Assembly (NCBI GenBank): GCA_030665485.1
Contig: DAOUZV010000077.1
Location: 1-5,943, forward strand
Direction: 5' to 3'
Source: Chloroflexota bacterium
Lineage (GTDB): Bacteria; Chloroflexota; Dehalococcoidia; JABGRK01
Length of the DNA: 5,943 nucleotides
Shown: one piece after another, positions 5,789 through 5,943 of the stretch
How the letters are laid out: each line of letters starts with the position of its first letter
Position numbering within the stretch: position 1 is the stretch's first letter
Made by a program: the position numbers and the translations under genes
Notes under the pieces: model-generated
The model's database searches: none
Told to the model about the DNA's origin: nothing
What the model saw: only the letters and a program-made list of their open reading frames with translations

Positions 5789-5943
5789 ATGTCTGATGGG
5801 GGATACCTACTGGTCAAGACCCTAAAACGTCACGTCTTTAACTACATATTCACTTTGAGCGGGCTGCAAACCCAATCGATTTACAACGCCTGTATTGACG
5901 AAGGTATGCGCTTGATAGATACCCGTCACGAGCAAACGGCGGT
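5789..5943 (+). CDS. ThDP-dependent enzyme, acetolactate-synthase-like N-terminal domain (5' fragment)
   Basis: Only 51 codons are visible before the right edge. They match the start of the N-terminal pyrimidine-binding domain of the acetolactate synthase/benzoylformate decarboxylase/oxalyl-CoA decarboxylase superfamily: a helix with LVKTLKRHVFNYIFTLSG (7-25 region), then IYNACIDEGMRLIDTRHEQTA. Glu48 in RHEQ is the position that activates the ThDP aminopyrimidine ring. A typical member is about 550 aa, so most of the gene lies outside. The ATG is supported by GGGG 8 nt upstream and by the usual distance from start to the Glu. Residue 24-28 reads SGLQT, where many members have PGG or SGG plus a small residue. 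The substrate cannot be read from this fragment: acetolactate synthase proper, oxalyl-CoA or phenylglyoxylate-type decarboxylase and uncharacterised paralogues all begin this way. It follows dxs and the polyprenyl synthase and shares only the cofactor with DXS. Confidence 0.85.
   Translation, partial: MSDGGYLLVKTLKRHVFNYIFTLSGLQTQSIYNACIDEGMRLIDTRHEQTA

Overview
The window reads as a bacterial chromosomal housekeeping segment, densely coded and of moderate base composition, with no mobile element, CRISPR array, rRNA or tRNA that I can see. The polyprenyl synthase (a HNFSLVHDDIED-type first aspartate motif and an FQIRDDVLGIWG second motif), the ThDP enzyme fragment (an RLIDTRHEQ motif), and the TTG starts used by two genes together suggest a member of the Chloroflexota, perhaps Dehalococcoidia. 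This is inferred from family resemblance held in memory, not from a search.

Layout. Positions 1-1614 on the minus strand hold almost all of guaA (GMP synthase). Its 3' end runs off the window, probably by about 14 codons. A 66-bp divergent intergenic region (1615-1680) carries two back-to-back, overlapping promoter-like sequences, one for guaA and one for the plus-strand genes. From 1681 to the right edge all genes lie on the plus strand with short gaps: tsaC (threonylcarbamoyl-AMP synthase), rpiB (ribose-5-phosphate isomerase B), dxs (1-deoxy-D-xylulose-5-phosphate synthase), a short-chain polyprenyl diphosphate synthase, and the first 51 codons of a ThDP-dependent enzyme of the acetolactate-synthase-like superfamily. 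The gaps are 49, 44, 13 and 81 nt. I see no convincing terminator in any of them, so a single operon starting at tsaC is plausible, possibly with a break before the last gene.

How the genes fit together. dxs makes the first committed metabolite of the MEP isoprenoid pathway from pyruvate and glyceraldehyde 3-phosphate. The polyprenyl synthase 13 nt downstream condenses the C5 end products of that pathway, so these two genes bracket it. rpiB feeds and drains the pentose phosphate pool, which also supplies glyceraldehyde 3-phosphate and the PRPP used for nucleotide synthesis, where guaA acts. tsaC provides the activated threonylcarbamoyl group for t6A37 of ANN-decoding tRNAs. The last gene uses the same cofactor as dxs, but its substrate cannot be read from the fragment.

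No undescribed system is evident. The points most worth a second look are the shared guaA/tsaC promoter region, a T7 tract placed where tsaC transcription should begin, the N-terminal extension of GuaA, and several substitutions at normally conserved motif positions in otherwise intact enzymes.
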